In this document: piece after piece, positions 1 to 8,714 of the stretch | Position numbering within the stretch: the first letter of the stretch is position 1 | How the letters are laid out: each line of letters begins with the position of its first letter | Assembly: GCF_001597745.1 (NCBI RefSeq) | Contig: NZ_LUHJ01000015.1 | Location: 1-54,251, forward strand | DNA from: Anabaena sp. 4-3 | GTDB lineage: Bacteria > Cyanobacteriota > Cyanobacteriia > Cyanobacteriales > Nostocaceae | Reading direction: 5' to 3' | Length of the DNA: 54,251 nucleotides | Made by a program: the position numbers and the translations under genes | Notes under the pieces: model-generated | What the model saw: the letters and a program-made list of their open reading frames with translations, nothing else | What the model was told of the DNA's origin: nothing | The model's database searches: none

Positions 1-240
1 CGCTTCTATGCCTAAGAAACTCTCAGCTAAATCTAATTCCGGCGTTTCCTGAACAATTGTCTCTAACAGTTCATCACCGATATCGAAGCTAGTGTCTTCA
101 CCACTCACCTCAGAGACATCCGCTTCTATGCCTAAGAAACTCTCAGCTAAATCCAGTTCTGATGTTTCCTGAACAATTGTCTCTAACAGTTCATCACCGA
201 TATCTAAGCTAGTGTCTTCAAACTCAACATCTGTTACTTC
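1..240. repeat. 120-bp tandem duplication inside hmpE (40-codon repeat)
   Basis: Bases 1-120 and 121-240 both begin CGCTTCTATGCCTAAGAAAC and differ at only a few positions in the first 100 bases, then diverge in the last 20. The period is a multiple of three, so it repeats 40 residues in frame, with motifs such as IGDELLETIVQETPELDLAE and SFLGIEA. The array may continue left of base 1. Confidence 0.9.
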
Positions 241-2940
241 ACTAATGGGAATCACCCATTCGCCAAATGTCGGTGCTGATAGTTGAGTGTCTATCGGCAG
301 AAGATTATCACCTGAACTTAATTCAGAAATTTCCTCCACATCTGCCAGCGTACTATCAGTTTCTAAGCTAGTGGCATGATTATTTAAACCTTCTGTATCC
401 TGCTGAGGTTCCAAGCCGATATCATTAGTCTTAGCAAATAAATCATCAAATGGATTATCTATATTTTCTAGAGATTCTTCTTCACTGTTACCGTCGTTGA
501 GACTGAATAAATCAAATGGCACATCAGCGAATGATACATTAGAATCGCCAGCAGAAGTTTCTATGTTCTGATTGGTAAATTCTGGAATAAAATCTAACGA
601 CTCTGGTGCTTGCGAAAAACCTGGAGTTTCTGGTTGAAAAATTTCGCCTTCTTCACTAAGTATCTGGTTAATTGTCGATTCACTTGCTGCTAAATCTTCA
701 AATAAGTTATCTTCCGTATCTTCTGATGAGAACATTAAATCTAACTGTTCTTCCTGCGGGAGAAAAGTTTCATTCAAATCTACCGCATCAAAACTTTCCA
801 AGCCTGAGTTAGCCGAATCTTCAACGTTTCCAAAACTCTCACCAGAAGCCGCATCAGTAAATAAACTTTCCTCTAACTCTTTGGCTAGATCATGTTCATC
901 AACATCGTCCAAAATTAGCTCTGATTCTGCTGTATTTTCTTCGCTCCAGAAGTTACTTAAGTCATCTTCATCAGCAGAAAAATCTAATACTGTTATCGGT
1001 TGTTCATCAAATAAATCATTAATTTCTGACTCATCTATAGATATTCTGGGTATTTCTTGTACTTCAGTAAATAAATTATCTAAAGATAAATCTTCTGGTG
1101 ATTCTACCGATTTTGACTCAGGGATATTGCTGAAATCATTTCTTGCCAAATCCTCTGTTTTTAACTCATTTTCGCTAAATAAATCATCAAGTTCATTAGA
1201 TGATTTAGGAGCTACTTCGGCTTGAGAACTATGATTATTTTCTATCTCAATGATTTTACTTGTAGGCGAGTTACTAGCATCAAATTCTAGATGCAAAAAT
1301 TCCTCTAAATCATCATTCTCATCCTGTTCACCCTCAGTATTTGGTGAATGTTCCTGCAATATTTCCTCAGAAATAGCTGGAGAATTTTGTAAATTTTCTG
1401 TTGCTAAATCTTCGGTTTGTAATAAGTTTTCACCAAATAATAAACTTAAATCTTCTGTATTCTTTGTACTAGATTGTATCTCATCATTATTGCCATCTAG
1501 TGACAGAAAATCAGCTAAATCACTATCAAATTCTTGAATAACAGTTGCACCAATATCTACCCCTAATGCACTAGAGTCTGTAATTTCTATAATTTCCTCT
1601 TGCTGCCAATTGTCATCTAGTTCTGGTGTTTCACCTTCAAACAAATCAGCTAGGGTATTTAATTCAGCTAAACCTACCTCTGGGCCATGGGCATCTATTC
1701 TAGCAGTATGAACAGATATTGGTGCTTCACTTTCCGAGATAAGATGCCCGATAATATCATGTTCAGAAACAGTGTTTTCTGTGGTTTCTGAAATATCTGT
1801 GTGGGGATCAAGTTGCTCAGAAACTTCTGTCAGGCTAGTTATGCTATCTGTGGGCAAATCAACAGTAATATTACTGTCTTCTCCCTTGGTTATTGTTGAA
1901 TATGTGTTATCAGTGTTATCAGTAACTTCGCTGGTTGCTGGTGAAATTAATGATGGCTGCACAGCAGAAGGGATATCACCCAGCAAATTTTGAGCTACTT
2001 CCAATAAAGCATTGTCTGAAAAACCCCAAAGAGCTTCTAATTGTTGGCTGATTGTGATTTCTGCTTCTCTACCTTGCTGGACTAACTCTTGGGCTTGTTT
2101 AATTTCAGTGATGACAATTTTAGCTAAGGTAAGATAGCTATTTTCAGAATTACCAATTGCGGTAGCTGCGGCTTTACACAAATTACACCAATTAGGCAAA
2201 TTCCAGGTTTGACCCATTTGCTGTAATTGGTTACAGCATTGCTGAAGTTGTTGACGCGATGCTGGTGTTGGTTGTTGCTTAAACAGTTGCAACATTTCCC
2301 TGAGTTTCTGTAACACCTGGGTTTGAAACTCAGCCCAATGATCTTGTGCTGTGGAGGTGGCTGGGGCTGATGCTGCCTGAGATGAAGCTGTTTGTGGTGT
2401 TGGTTCGCCACCAGTCGGCACATCTTGGCGGAAGAAAATTTCTGTAATAGTAGTGCCAACAGTTTCTGTTGATTTTGGTTGGATGACAGTCGCGCTGGTA
2501 TCACCTGTACCCGCACCTTGTTGCACCAGCAATTCTAAATGCTCATTCAGCCATTGAAAGACTGGTTCTGTCTCTGACATCAAAGTGTTAGCAGCTTCTT
2601 CTGATAAACCAAACGGCCCACTCAACTGCTCTAAAAGTGCCTTGAGGGTATCAGAGACTCCCAGAAGTAATGATTCTAATTTTTGATCAACTCGAATCGG
2701 ATTTTCTTTCAGAACTTTGAAAGAATCTTCCAAACGGTGGGAAATGTGCTGAATGCTAGTTAAACCCAGCATCGCCGCACCACCTTTAATGGAGTGAGCC
2801 GCCCGGAAAAGTTCGTTAATCAGTTCCGGGTCGTTCAAGGTACTTTGAAGATTTAATAACCCCTGCTCTATGGTGTTGAGGTGGTCTCTGGCTTCTTCAA
2901 TAAAGTAACCTAAAATTCGCTGTTGTTGTTCTGGCAACAT
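1..2940 (-). CDS. hmpE: CheA-like histidine kinase HmpE, N-terminal part (runs off the left edge)
   Basis: Open frame of 980 codons from ATG at 2940 to base 1 with no stop, so the kinase core is outside the window. Residues 1-110 form an Hpt (P1) domain; the phosphorylatable His is H49 in RAAHSIKGGAAMLG. About residues 165-185 are Ser/Thr/Ala/Pro-rich, then a helical Gln-rich stretch follows. From about residue 300 the protein becomes a very long Asp/Glu/Ser-rich linker, ending at the edge in two 40-residue tandem repeats. In the family, P3-P5 kinase domains and often receivers follow. It is the last gene of the hmpA-E operon, 132 bp after hmpD. In Nostoc this CheA autophosphorylates and passes phosphate to CheY/PatA-like receivers to control type IV pilus gliding. 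The Hpt and operon position are clear; the symbol rests on synteny. Confidence 0.85.
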   Translation of the reverse strand, partial: MLPEQQQRILGYFIEEARDHLNTIEQGLLNLQSTLNDPELINELFRAAHSIKGGAAMLGLTSIQHISHRLEDSFKVLKENPIRVDQKLESLLLGVSDTLKALLEQLSGPFGLSEEAANTLMSETEPVFQWLNEHLELLVQQGAGTGDTSATVIQPKSTETVGTTITEIFFRQDVPTGGEPTPQTASSQAASAPATSTAQDHWAEFQTQVLQKLREMLQLFKQQPTPASRQQLQQCCNQLQQMGQTWNLPNWCNLCKAAATAIGNSENSYLTLAKIVITEIKQAQELVQQGREAEITISQQLEALWGFSDNALLEVAQNLLGDIPSAVQPSLISPATSEVTDNTDNTYSTITKGEDSNITVDLPTDSITSLTEVSEQLDPHTDISETTENTVSEHDIIGHLISESEAPISVHTARIDAHGPEVGLAELNTLADLFEGETPELDDNWQQEEIIEITDSSALGVDIGATVIQEFDSDLADFLSLDGNNDEIQSSTKNTEDLSLLFGENLLQTEDLATENLQNSPAISEEILQEHSPNTEGEQDENDDLEEFLHLEFDASNSPTSKIIEIENNHSSQAEVAPKSSNELDDLFSENELKTEDLARNDFSNIPESKSVESPEDLSLDNLFTEVQEIPRISIDESEINDLFDEQPITVLDFSADEDDLSNFWSEENTAESELILDDVDEHDLAKELEESLFTDAASGESFGNVEDSANSGLESFDAVDLNETFLPQEEQLDLMFSSEDTEDNLFEDLAASESTINQILSEEGEIFQPETPGFSQAPESLDFIPEFTNQNIETSAGDSNVSFADVPFDLFSLNDGNSEEESLENIDNPFDDLFAKTNDIGLEPQQDTEGLNNHATSLETDSTLADVEEISELSSGDNLLPIDTQLSAPTFGEWVIPISEVTDVEFEDTSLDIGDELLETIVQETSELDLAESFLGIEADVSEVSGEDTSFDIGDELLETIVQETPELDLAESFLGIEA

Positions 2941-2946
2941 AGTTTT

Positions 2947-3020
2947 TTAGTCAGTAGTCAATAGTCAATAGTCAATAGTCAATAGTCATCAGTTATTAGT
3001 TATCAGTCATCAGTCAATAG
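2947..3020. repeat. heptanucleotide short tandem repeats (AGTCAAT type)
   Basis: The hmpD-hmpE spacer holds several consecutive copies of AGTCAAT, then degenerate TCATCAGTTATTAG units. Such STRR blocks are characteristic of heterocystous cyanobacteria. There are no spacers between units, so it is not a CRISPR array. Confidence 0.85.
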
Positions 3021-3072
3021 CCAATTATCTCAACTTTGGACTTTTGACTTTGGACTTTGCACTATTGACTAA

Positions 3073-5988
3073 TTACCTTGTTTCTGTAGTTTCCACGCGG
3101 AAACGTTCTACGGAAGCAATCAAGTCACGGGATACACCTACTAGGTTTTGTAGTGCGCCGGAAACTCGTTGTGCTTCTTGGGATGTTTCTTGAGCGGTGA
3201 GTTCTACAGATTGCATTACCTGAGCGACGGCGCGGGAGGTTTCCGTTTGTTCTACGGTATCACTGGTAATTGAGCGCACCAAACCATCAATCTGATTTGC
3301 TACTTTAATGATATTGTCAAGCGATCGCTTGGCTTCTTCTGCAAGTTTTGTGCCTTTAATTACCTGTTGTGTGCCTTCTTCCATTGCGGTCATTACTGAG
3401 CCGGTTTCGCTTTGGATTTGCATAACGATTTGTTCAATTTCTTTGAGGGATTTAGCTGATTTATCTGCCAACTGGCGGACTTCATCAGCGACAATTGCAA
3501 ACCCACGTCCGGCTTCTCCTGCCCGTGCCGCCTCGATACTGGCGTTGAGTGCTAGTAAGTTGGTGCGAGAGGCAATCTGAGAAATTAACGCCACAATCTT
3601 AGAAATTTCCTGCGAAGATTCCGCTAATCGTTTCACCTTGCGGGTAGTTTCCGCTACAGTTTCCCGAATTTCCAAAATCCCCGCCACCGTATTTTCTACT
3701 GCTTCCCCTCCTTTGAGGGCGATGGTACTAGCATCACGAGCCACAGACTCTGCTTGTCTTGCAGCTTCTGCCACCCGTTGAATTGAGTCAGTCATCACCT
3801 GTACAGATTTTAAGGTGTCTGCCAATTCTTCGGCTTGGCGTAAAGCATCGCTAGATAAAGCCGTCGCAAATGTTTCGGAATTGGTTGCCCCTTTTGTGAC
3901 TTCTCTGGCTGCGACTTTTACCTGTTGTACAATATCCCGCAGGTTTTGAATTGTCAGGTTAAAGGCATCAGCTACCGCCCCCAATACGTCGGCTGTAACT
4001 TCAGCTTGTACTGTTAAATCTCCTCTGGCTGCTCCTTCCACGTCGTCCAACAGGCGGATAACTTGGCGTTGTAGGTTTTCCTTGGCTTCTTCTTGTTCAT
4101 TAGCTTTACGTTGGGCTTCGTAGGTAGTCGTAAAAATTACCTGCCACATTTCATTAAAGCTAGCGGCTAACTGCCCTAATTCATCTTCAGAATAGACTTT
4201 AGCTTGTACGTTCAAATTACCTTGGCGGACAGAATCAAATTGTGCTTGTAAATCTTTGGTAGTGCGCCGAACTTGTTTGAGGGTAAGATTACCCATAAAA
4301 GCAGCTGTAGCAAAACCTGTGATCCCGGCTGCTAGTGACATTGCCCAACCTGTATTCCGTACTGTTTCCCGTTGTTGGGGAGGGGAAAAGTTGGTGGCAG
4401 CAAAGCTAACAGCTGCTACTATCAAAGCGGAGAACACACCCACAGTTCCGCCGATTAACCAAGGTTTGGTGTCTAGGGTAGCATTTTCTACTGGTGCTAA
4501 CCAGCCTTGTTCAACGCTGACGCTGGGTTCTACCTTGGCGACATCTGTTTGGGTAAATACTGGGACTGATTCTTGGGAACCAGTAATCGTGAATAGTTCC
4601 TCATCGCGATCGCTACTATTCTCACTACTGGTAACTCGTGCTTCTTTACTTTCGGGAATGCTACCAATTTCCTCAGCACTGGCAAGCATCACATCACTAA
4701 AGCTAGAATCTGCATCTGCTAAATCAAACCCAGGAATATTGCCTAAATCGTCAAAGTCATCAAAGTCGTCTAAAAACTCGATATTATTCTGGGAGTTATC
4801 TCCATTGATGATACTGCTCGGCTCCTCATCTGCTGTCACACTCTCGGAACCAAAGGCTGACTCAAAGGCTTCCAAGTCAAAATTTTCATCAATATCAAAG
4901 CTATGCGTTTCTGGTTGAGCAATTGTTGGCGATGGCTGTTCTTTATTTGCCATCCTACCGTTCAAAGCTAAAGGAGTTTCTGATAAGTTTTCTGACTCTG
5001 CTATTTCTTGTAACCAGTTATTCGCTTCCGGTTGAGTAAAATTATCTTGATTGCTACTCAGAAAATTATCATCTGGGATTGGGTTATTGCTCAGTTCTTC
5101 TTTACCCATCACCAAATCCTCCTCTGCTTCCTCATGGCTGCTGGATTCCCACTTCACAGTGCTGGGTGGTTCAGCCTCTTCTGGGTTGAGAAAATCCGCA
5201 GCAGTATATTCCCCATTCAGGTTAGTTAGTGGTTCAAATTCTTCAAAAGGCGAATCAAGACTATTGTCGTCACCAATTTGGGAATTGCTACCACTATCTA
5301 AAAAATTAGTCTCCAGTTCTGACGATGCTAAACCATTTTCTGAGGAATCTTCCTGCCAAAAAGCAGGTAACTCTAGTTCTCCAAAGTTGTCTTGATTGCT
5401 GTCATCCAAATTTTGAGAATTTGGTTGCTCATGTAAAGCAAATGGATCATCGCTAAAAGTTGGTATAGATTCTATGGTTGGCTCAACAGCCTGGCTATCT
5501 GTAGTAATTGCAAAAGGATTGTCCAAAGACAACTCATCGTTATCTGGTAATGATTGTGGGGTTTCTAAAGCATTCAAATCAAAACTATCGAGATCAAAGT
5601 TGTCTATTGCTCCTAAATCTTCTAATTCTGATGCTTGAGATGTCAGTGAATCATTTGTTGTCTTTGTGAGATGGCTCGGCTCGTCATTATCAAGGTTTTC
5701 TGTGACATTTTGTTGAGATTGATTGATATTTTCTAACCCATTGTGAGCAAAACCGATAATTTCTAAGTCGTCACTCAATTGCAAAACTTTTTGATATTCT
5801 AATTTTGCTATATCGTATTGCTGCAAAACATAGTAGATGTGACCCCGCAATAAATGGCAGTTAGGGTCATCCGGGACATTCTGCACCACCTGATCAACTA
5901 AACTCGCGGCAACTTCATAGTCTTGTTGCGCGTAGGCTGTACAAGCCTGGTTATAAGTTTCGAGGTAATCGTCTATACTTGCTGCCAT
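3073..5988 (-). CDS. hmpD: methyl-accepting chemotaxis protein HmpD
   Basis: Transducer of the hmp system, 971 residues from the ATG at 5988, chosen because a GAGG ribosome site lies just upstream; an in-frame ATG at 6024 would overlap hmpC. Residues 1-85 look like TPR helices. Residues 90-480 are acidic and low in complexity (repeated DDLGNI/FDLD-type motifs). Two membrane segments lie near 506-531 and 544-566, so there is little or no periplasmic sensor loop. HAMP-like regions follow, then the conserved MCP signalling tip near 800-840 ([16 protein letters not shown], then [16 protein letters not shown]). It should hold CheW (HmpC) and CheA (HmpE) in a polar array. What it senses is not evident; the TPR-like N-terminus suggests a cytoplasmic partner protein. 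Confidence 0.9.
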   Translation of the reverse strand: MAASIDDYLETYNQACTAYAQQDYEVAASLVDQVVQNVPDDPNCHLLRGHIYYVLQQYDIAKLEYQKVLQLSDDLEIIGFAHNGLENINQSQQNVTENLDNDEPSHLTKTTNDSLTSQASELEDLGAIDNFDLDSFDLNALETPQSLPDNDELSLDNPFAITTDSQAVEPTIESIPTFSDDPFALHEQPNSQNLDDSNQDNFGELELPAFWQEDSSENGLASSELETNFLDSGSNSQIGDDNSLDSPFEEFEPLTNLNGEYTAADFLNPEEAEPPSTVKWESSSHEEAEEDLVMGKEELSNNPIPDDNFLSSNQDNFTQPEANNWLQEIAESENLSETPLALNGRMANKEQPSPTIAQPETHSFDIDENFDLEAFESAFGSESVTADEEPSSIINGDNSQNNIEFLDDFDDFDDLGNIPGFDLADADSSFSDVMLASAEEIGSIPESKEARVTSSENSSDRDEELFTITGSQESVPVFTQTDVAKVEPSVSVEQGWLAPVENATLDTKPWLIGGTVGVFSALIVAAVSFAATNFSPPQQRETVRNTGWAMSLAAGITGFATAAFMGNLTLKQVRRTTKDLQAQFDSVRQGNLNVQAKVYSEDELGQLAASFNEMWQVIFTTTYEAQRKANEQEEAKENLQRQVIRLLDDVEGAARGDLTVQAEVTADVLGAVADAFNLTIQNLRDIVQQVKVAAREVTKGATNSETFATALSSDALRQAEELADTLKSVQVMTDSIQRVAEAARQAESVARDASTIALKGGEAVENTVAGILEIRETVAETTRKVKRLAESSQEISKIVALISQIASRTNLLALNASIEAARAGEAGRGFAIVADEVRQLADKSAKSLKEIEQIVMQIQSETGSVMTAMEEGTQQVIKGTKLAEEAKRSLDNIIKVANQIDGLVRSITSDTVEQTETSRAVAQVMQSVELTAQETSQEAQRVSGALQNLVGVSRDLIASVERFRVETTETR

Positions 5989-6004
5989 TTCCTCACTCCC
6001 AATA

Positions 6005-6535
6005 TCATCCTGCCCACCGCGCACTCCGTAAAATTGCGATTTGGTCGAGTAGTCTGAGGCACTGATTGTTTTTATTTTCTAATAACCACTCTCCACGCAA
6101 AAAAGGAGTCATGGTGTCTGGTATGTTTGTCGGTGGCATCAGATTTTGTACATCCAGCCAATCCATACCTACTACCGCTTCTACTGCCAAGCCTACGATT
6201 GTGTCTTGCTCTTGTACAGCAATCACTGGAATCTCTGCTCGATCTGTATTTAAAGGAGTTGCCTCCCCTAGAAATTGACCCAAATCAGCTACCCAAATTA
6301 CTCGACCTCGTAGATTTAGAGTACCCAAAAGTAAGGGAGAAGCATTAGGAATCGGAGTGATTCTGTCAGGACTCAGTTCCATTACCTCTCGGATACCAGT
6401 GGCGGGTAGTGCAAACTCCTGATGCGAGGGAATATAAAACCGTAAATGTAACTCACCTTCAGGACTTTCTACTTGTAATTCAGGGCGAAAGTGGTCTTGA
6501 CCACTACCATTTAAAAAGTCCGGTTTGCTAACCAT
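6005..6535 (-). CDS. hmpC: CheW-like coupling protein HmpC
   Basis: A 176-residue single CheW domain that couples the MCP to the CheA kinase. Visible CheW features are the [14 protein letters not shown] segment, [20 protein letters not shown], and a C-terminal [12 protein letters not shown] segment. It starts 13 bp after the stop of hmpB and its 3' end lies 17 bp before the chosen hmpD start, so the three genes are co-transcribed. The residues before FYIPSHQEF form a short extra N-terminus rich in charged residues. CheW identity is firm; assignment to the hmp locus comes from gene order. Confidence 0.92.
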   Translation of the reverse strand: MVSKPDFLNGSGQDHFRPELQVESPEGELHLRFYIPSHQEFALPATGIREVMELSPDRITPIPNASPLLLGTLNLRGRVIWVADLGQFLGEATPLNTDRAEIPVIAVQEQDTIVGLAVEAVVGMDWLDVQNLMPPTNIPDTMTPFLRGEWLLENKNNQCLRLLDQIAILRSARWAG

Positions 6536-6548
6536 GATGTTTTCATCC

Positions 6549-6914
6549 TTATCCTCGCAGCAGTTGTTTGACTGTTCCCACCAACTCGGTAGGTTGAAAG
6601 GGTTTAGCTATGTACGCGTCTGCTCCTTGTTTCATACCCCAGTAGCGGTCAAATTCTTCACCTTTAGAAGAACACATCACCACGGGAACATTTTGGGTTT
6701 TGGGGTCAGACTTTAACCGACGGCAAACTTCGTAGCCATTCATTCGGGGCATGACAATATCTAAAACCACCAGATCAGGGGGTTCTGTTTGAATTGCCTG
6801 CAAGGCTTCTAATCCGTCCGTGGCATGGGTGACTGTTAAGCCACTGGCTTTCAGGAGGTCTGTAATCATCTCCCTCTGTGCTAGACTGTCTTCCACAATC
6901 AGAACTGTACTCAT
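6549..6914 (-). CDS. hmpB: CheY-like response regulator HmpB
   Basis: A stand-alone receiver domain of 121 residues. The acidic pair E8/D9 (VEDS), the phosphoacceptor D52 (LVVLDIVMPRMNG) and the lysine of the YIAKPF loop are all present, so it should accept phosphate from the HmpE Hpt histidine. There is no output domain. It lies between hmpA and hmpC; the spacer to hmpA is 214 bp, long enough for a separate promoter or an mRNA processing site. In Nostoc punctiforme the equivalent gene is the CheY of the hormogonium motility locus. Confidence 0.92.
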   Translation of the reverse strand: MSTVLIVEDSLAQREMITDLLKASGLTVTHATDGLEALQAIQTEPPDLVVLDIVMPRMNGYEVCRRLKSDPKTQNVPVVMCSSKGEEFDRYWGMKQGADAYIAKPFQPTELVGTVKQLLRG

Positions 6915-7128
6915 AAATGGCTATCTACCTCCTGATGTAGACGTTCCTGTTTGGAACATTCCCTGATCTCCCCGAAAATAGTTATTGTATAAATTAAATT
7001 TAGTATTTTCCGCAGTTTACTGGTTAATAACTTCGTTTGAGTCCTTAGTTGATACTGTGATAACATTTTTTACCCCATCTTTTATGGGATGAACAAGTGT
7101 TGTAGCAGGTTGATTTGGCTACACCAAA

Positions 7129-8313
7129 TCAAGCATTGAGATATTTTTCCACTAGCATCAGTAGTTCAGCTTCTCTCAAAGGTTTTGTTAACAAATCTGT
7201 CGCCCCGACCATTTTCGCCCTGACTCGATCTATAAATTTATCTTTACTGGTCAGCATGATCATCGGTATATGCCGAAATGCTTGTGATTGTCGGAGCATG
7301 GCACAAATTTCATAACCGTCTAATTCTGGCATGGCAATGTTACATAAAACTAGATGGGGCTGGAATTGAAAAATTTGACTGAGTGCTTCTAAGGGATTGG
7401 TGAGCGCAATTGTTTGATATCCTTGTGCTTGTAAAATAGACTTTACAGTGTCACAAATAGTCTGGGTATCGTCAATACATAGTATTTTTACCTGTTGCCG
7501 ATTTTGTCCTGTCACTGCTGGGTTTGCTATCTGGGGATGAGTTGTTGGTGGATATGTCAGTTTTAGCCAACCTTGCTGTACGTAGGGATAAATTGTTTTC
7601 GCGACTGTTAAAATGTCCCGATCAAGATAACGACTAAGTTGACGTAAGGTGGTTTTACCGTCTGCCCAATGTTTGAGTTTATTGACTGTTGTCGCTGGGA
7701 GCGAGGAGTATAGATGCACTGTATCCGCCAGGATTAATAATTGTTCTGGAGATTGAATATATGGAGATAGCTGCTTCCACTCCTGTAATTGTTGGCTAAT
7801 TTTGCAGATTAAAGCCGAAATTTCCCAGGTAGTTAACTGGGGTGCTAGGGCTGTATCCTGATGGAAAATAAATCTCCCTTGCTGTAAACTCAGCAAATCA
7901 AACAGTGTCTCACAAACCAAGCGGTAGATGAGATGGCTAGCTTTGGTAGGATTGAGCATATTCTTCTCTAATAGCATCCAAATATAGCCATATTCTGAAG
8001 AATTGTGTTCACCTAAAGCATTCATTTGCTGTCGCTCCAGAGAGATTTCCCCGCGATACTGACGTAAGTATTCGTCAATCCGTGACAACTTATTATGCCC
8101 TTCTTGGCAATAAATAATTTGACCATTGAGAAAAAATATGAACCACGCTTGACGTTTGCAATGCCAGGAATGGTTATCTCCCTCGGTATCTTCTTTAGCT
8201 CCTGGGTGGAAACTGTGGAAATCACTTTCTATCAAAAGTTGCCCAGTTCGCTGCCCTAATTCAATTAATTGCAGAATACTGCGAAGGTCAATTTCCCGTA
8301 AATTTCCCTGCAT
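7129..8313 (-). CDS. hmpA: PatA-like response regulator HmpA with a degenerate receiver
   Basis: A 394-residue protein with a PatA-N/DUF4388 region (about residues 1-255, opening with MQGNLREIDL) and a C-terminal receiver (about 274-394). The receiver has the acidic pair D281/D282 and the TKPL lysine, but the phosphoacceptor position reads LVLCNIAMPELDG: Asn325 (codon AAC) replaces Asp. It may therefore be phosphorylation-independent or pseudo-phosphorylated. It is the first gene of the minus-strand hmp operon and is divergent from hmpF across a 401-bp spacer. PatA-type proteins act in cell positioning and pilus or phototaxis control in cyanobacteria; hmpA is the matching gene in N. punctiforme by order and domain build. 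Confidence 0.88.
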   Translation of the reverse strand: MQGNLREIDLRSILQLIELGQRTGQLLIESDFHSFHPGAKEDTEGDNHSWHCKRQAWFIFFLNGQIIYCQEGHNKLSRIDEYLRQYRGEISLERQQMNALGEHNSSEYGYIWMLLEKNMLNPTKASHLIYRLVCETLFDLLSLQQGRFIFHQDTALAPQLTTWEISALICKISQQLQEWKQLSPYIQSPEQLLILADTVHLYSSLPATTVNKLKHWADGKTTLRQLSRYLDRDILTVAKTIYPYVQQGWLKLTYPPTTHPQIANPAVTGQNRQQVKILCIDDTQTICDTVKSILQAQGYQTIALTNPLEALSQIFQFQPHLVLCNIAMPELDGYEICAMLRQSQAFRHIPMIMLTSKDKFIDRVRAKMVGATDLLTKPLREAELLMLVEKYLNA

Positions 8314-8714
8314 TTAGCTTTGAGTGGCTCCTTTTGATGCTGTTGACATCATGTGATTTTGGCACATTGGTTGCTCCATGTTGATCTTAGGCACGTAAGG
8401 TACGGAGTATTAAAAATATATTTTCTTTACAATTAGTCTGAAACAGGAAATACATTGAGCTATAAACCGTAAATTTTCTTAATAGTATTTGACAAAGTTA
8501 GTGATAACACGGAAGCCATCGTCACTGTCATCAGTACAAAATATTCAAAGAAGCGATTAAATCGCTGCTATAAAGATCAGGGCGCAGAATAAAACGACTA
8601 TAAATAGTTTTGTTGGTCTTGTTTGCCTAACTTGAGGTAAATCAGACCAGTTAACAGAATAATCTAAAGTAGATTTTCAAACACGGTCATTAAGTACACA
8701 AGAGGACTAGCGGT
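8314..8714. promoter_or_regulatory. divergent promoter region hmpA / hmpF
   Basis: A 401-bp AT-rich spacer between two divergently transcribed motility genes; it must hold both start regions. I see no gene in it. A ribosome site (AGAGGA, near 8701) serves the hmpF GTG start. I could not place a convincing sigma-factor box by eye. Confidence 0.6.

Noticed and set aside
1-240. Two near-identical 120-bp units looked like the start of a CRISPR or satellite array
   Set aside because: The period is a multiple of three within an open frame, divergence falls mostly at the unit ends, and there are no spacer-like segments. It is a coding repeat in hmpE.
881-1225. Open frame of 114 codons on the plus strand
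   Set aside because: It is a shadow of the acidic linker of hmpE on the minus strand; its Ser/Lys-rich composition is the antisense of Asp/Glu/Ser codons. The frames at 1250, 1772 and 2124 are the same kind.
2947-3020. Short heptad repeats looked CRISPR-like
   Set aside because: Units are seven bases in direct tandem with no unique spacers; this is the common STRR type of heterocystous cyanobacteria, also at 16452, 23345 and 31890.
4256-4918. 220-codon plus-strand frame opposite hmpD
   Set aside because: It lies antisense to the transmembrane and acidic part of hmpD and shows no domain.
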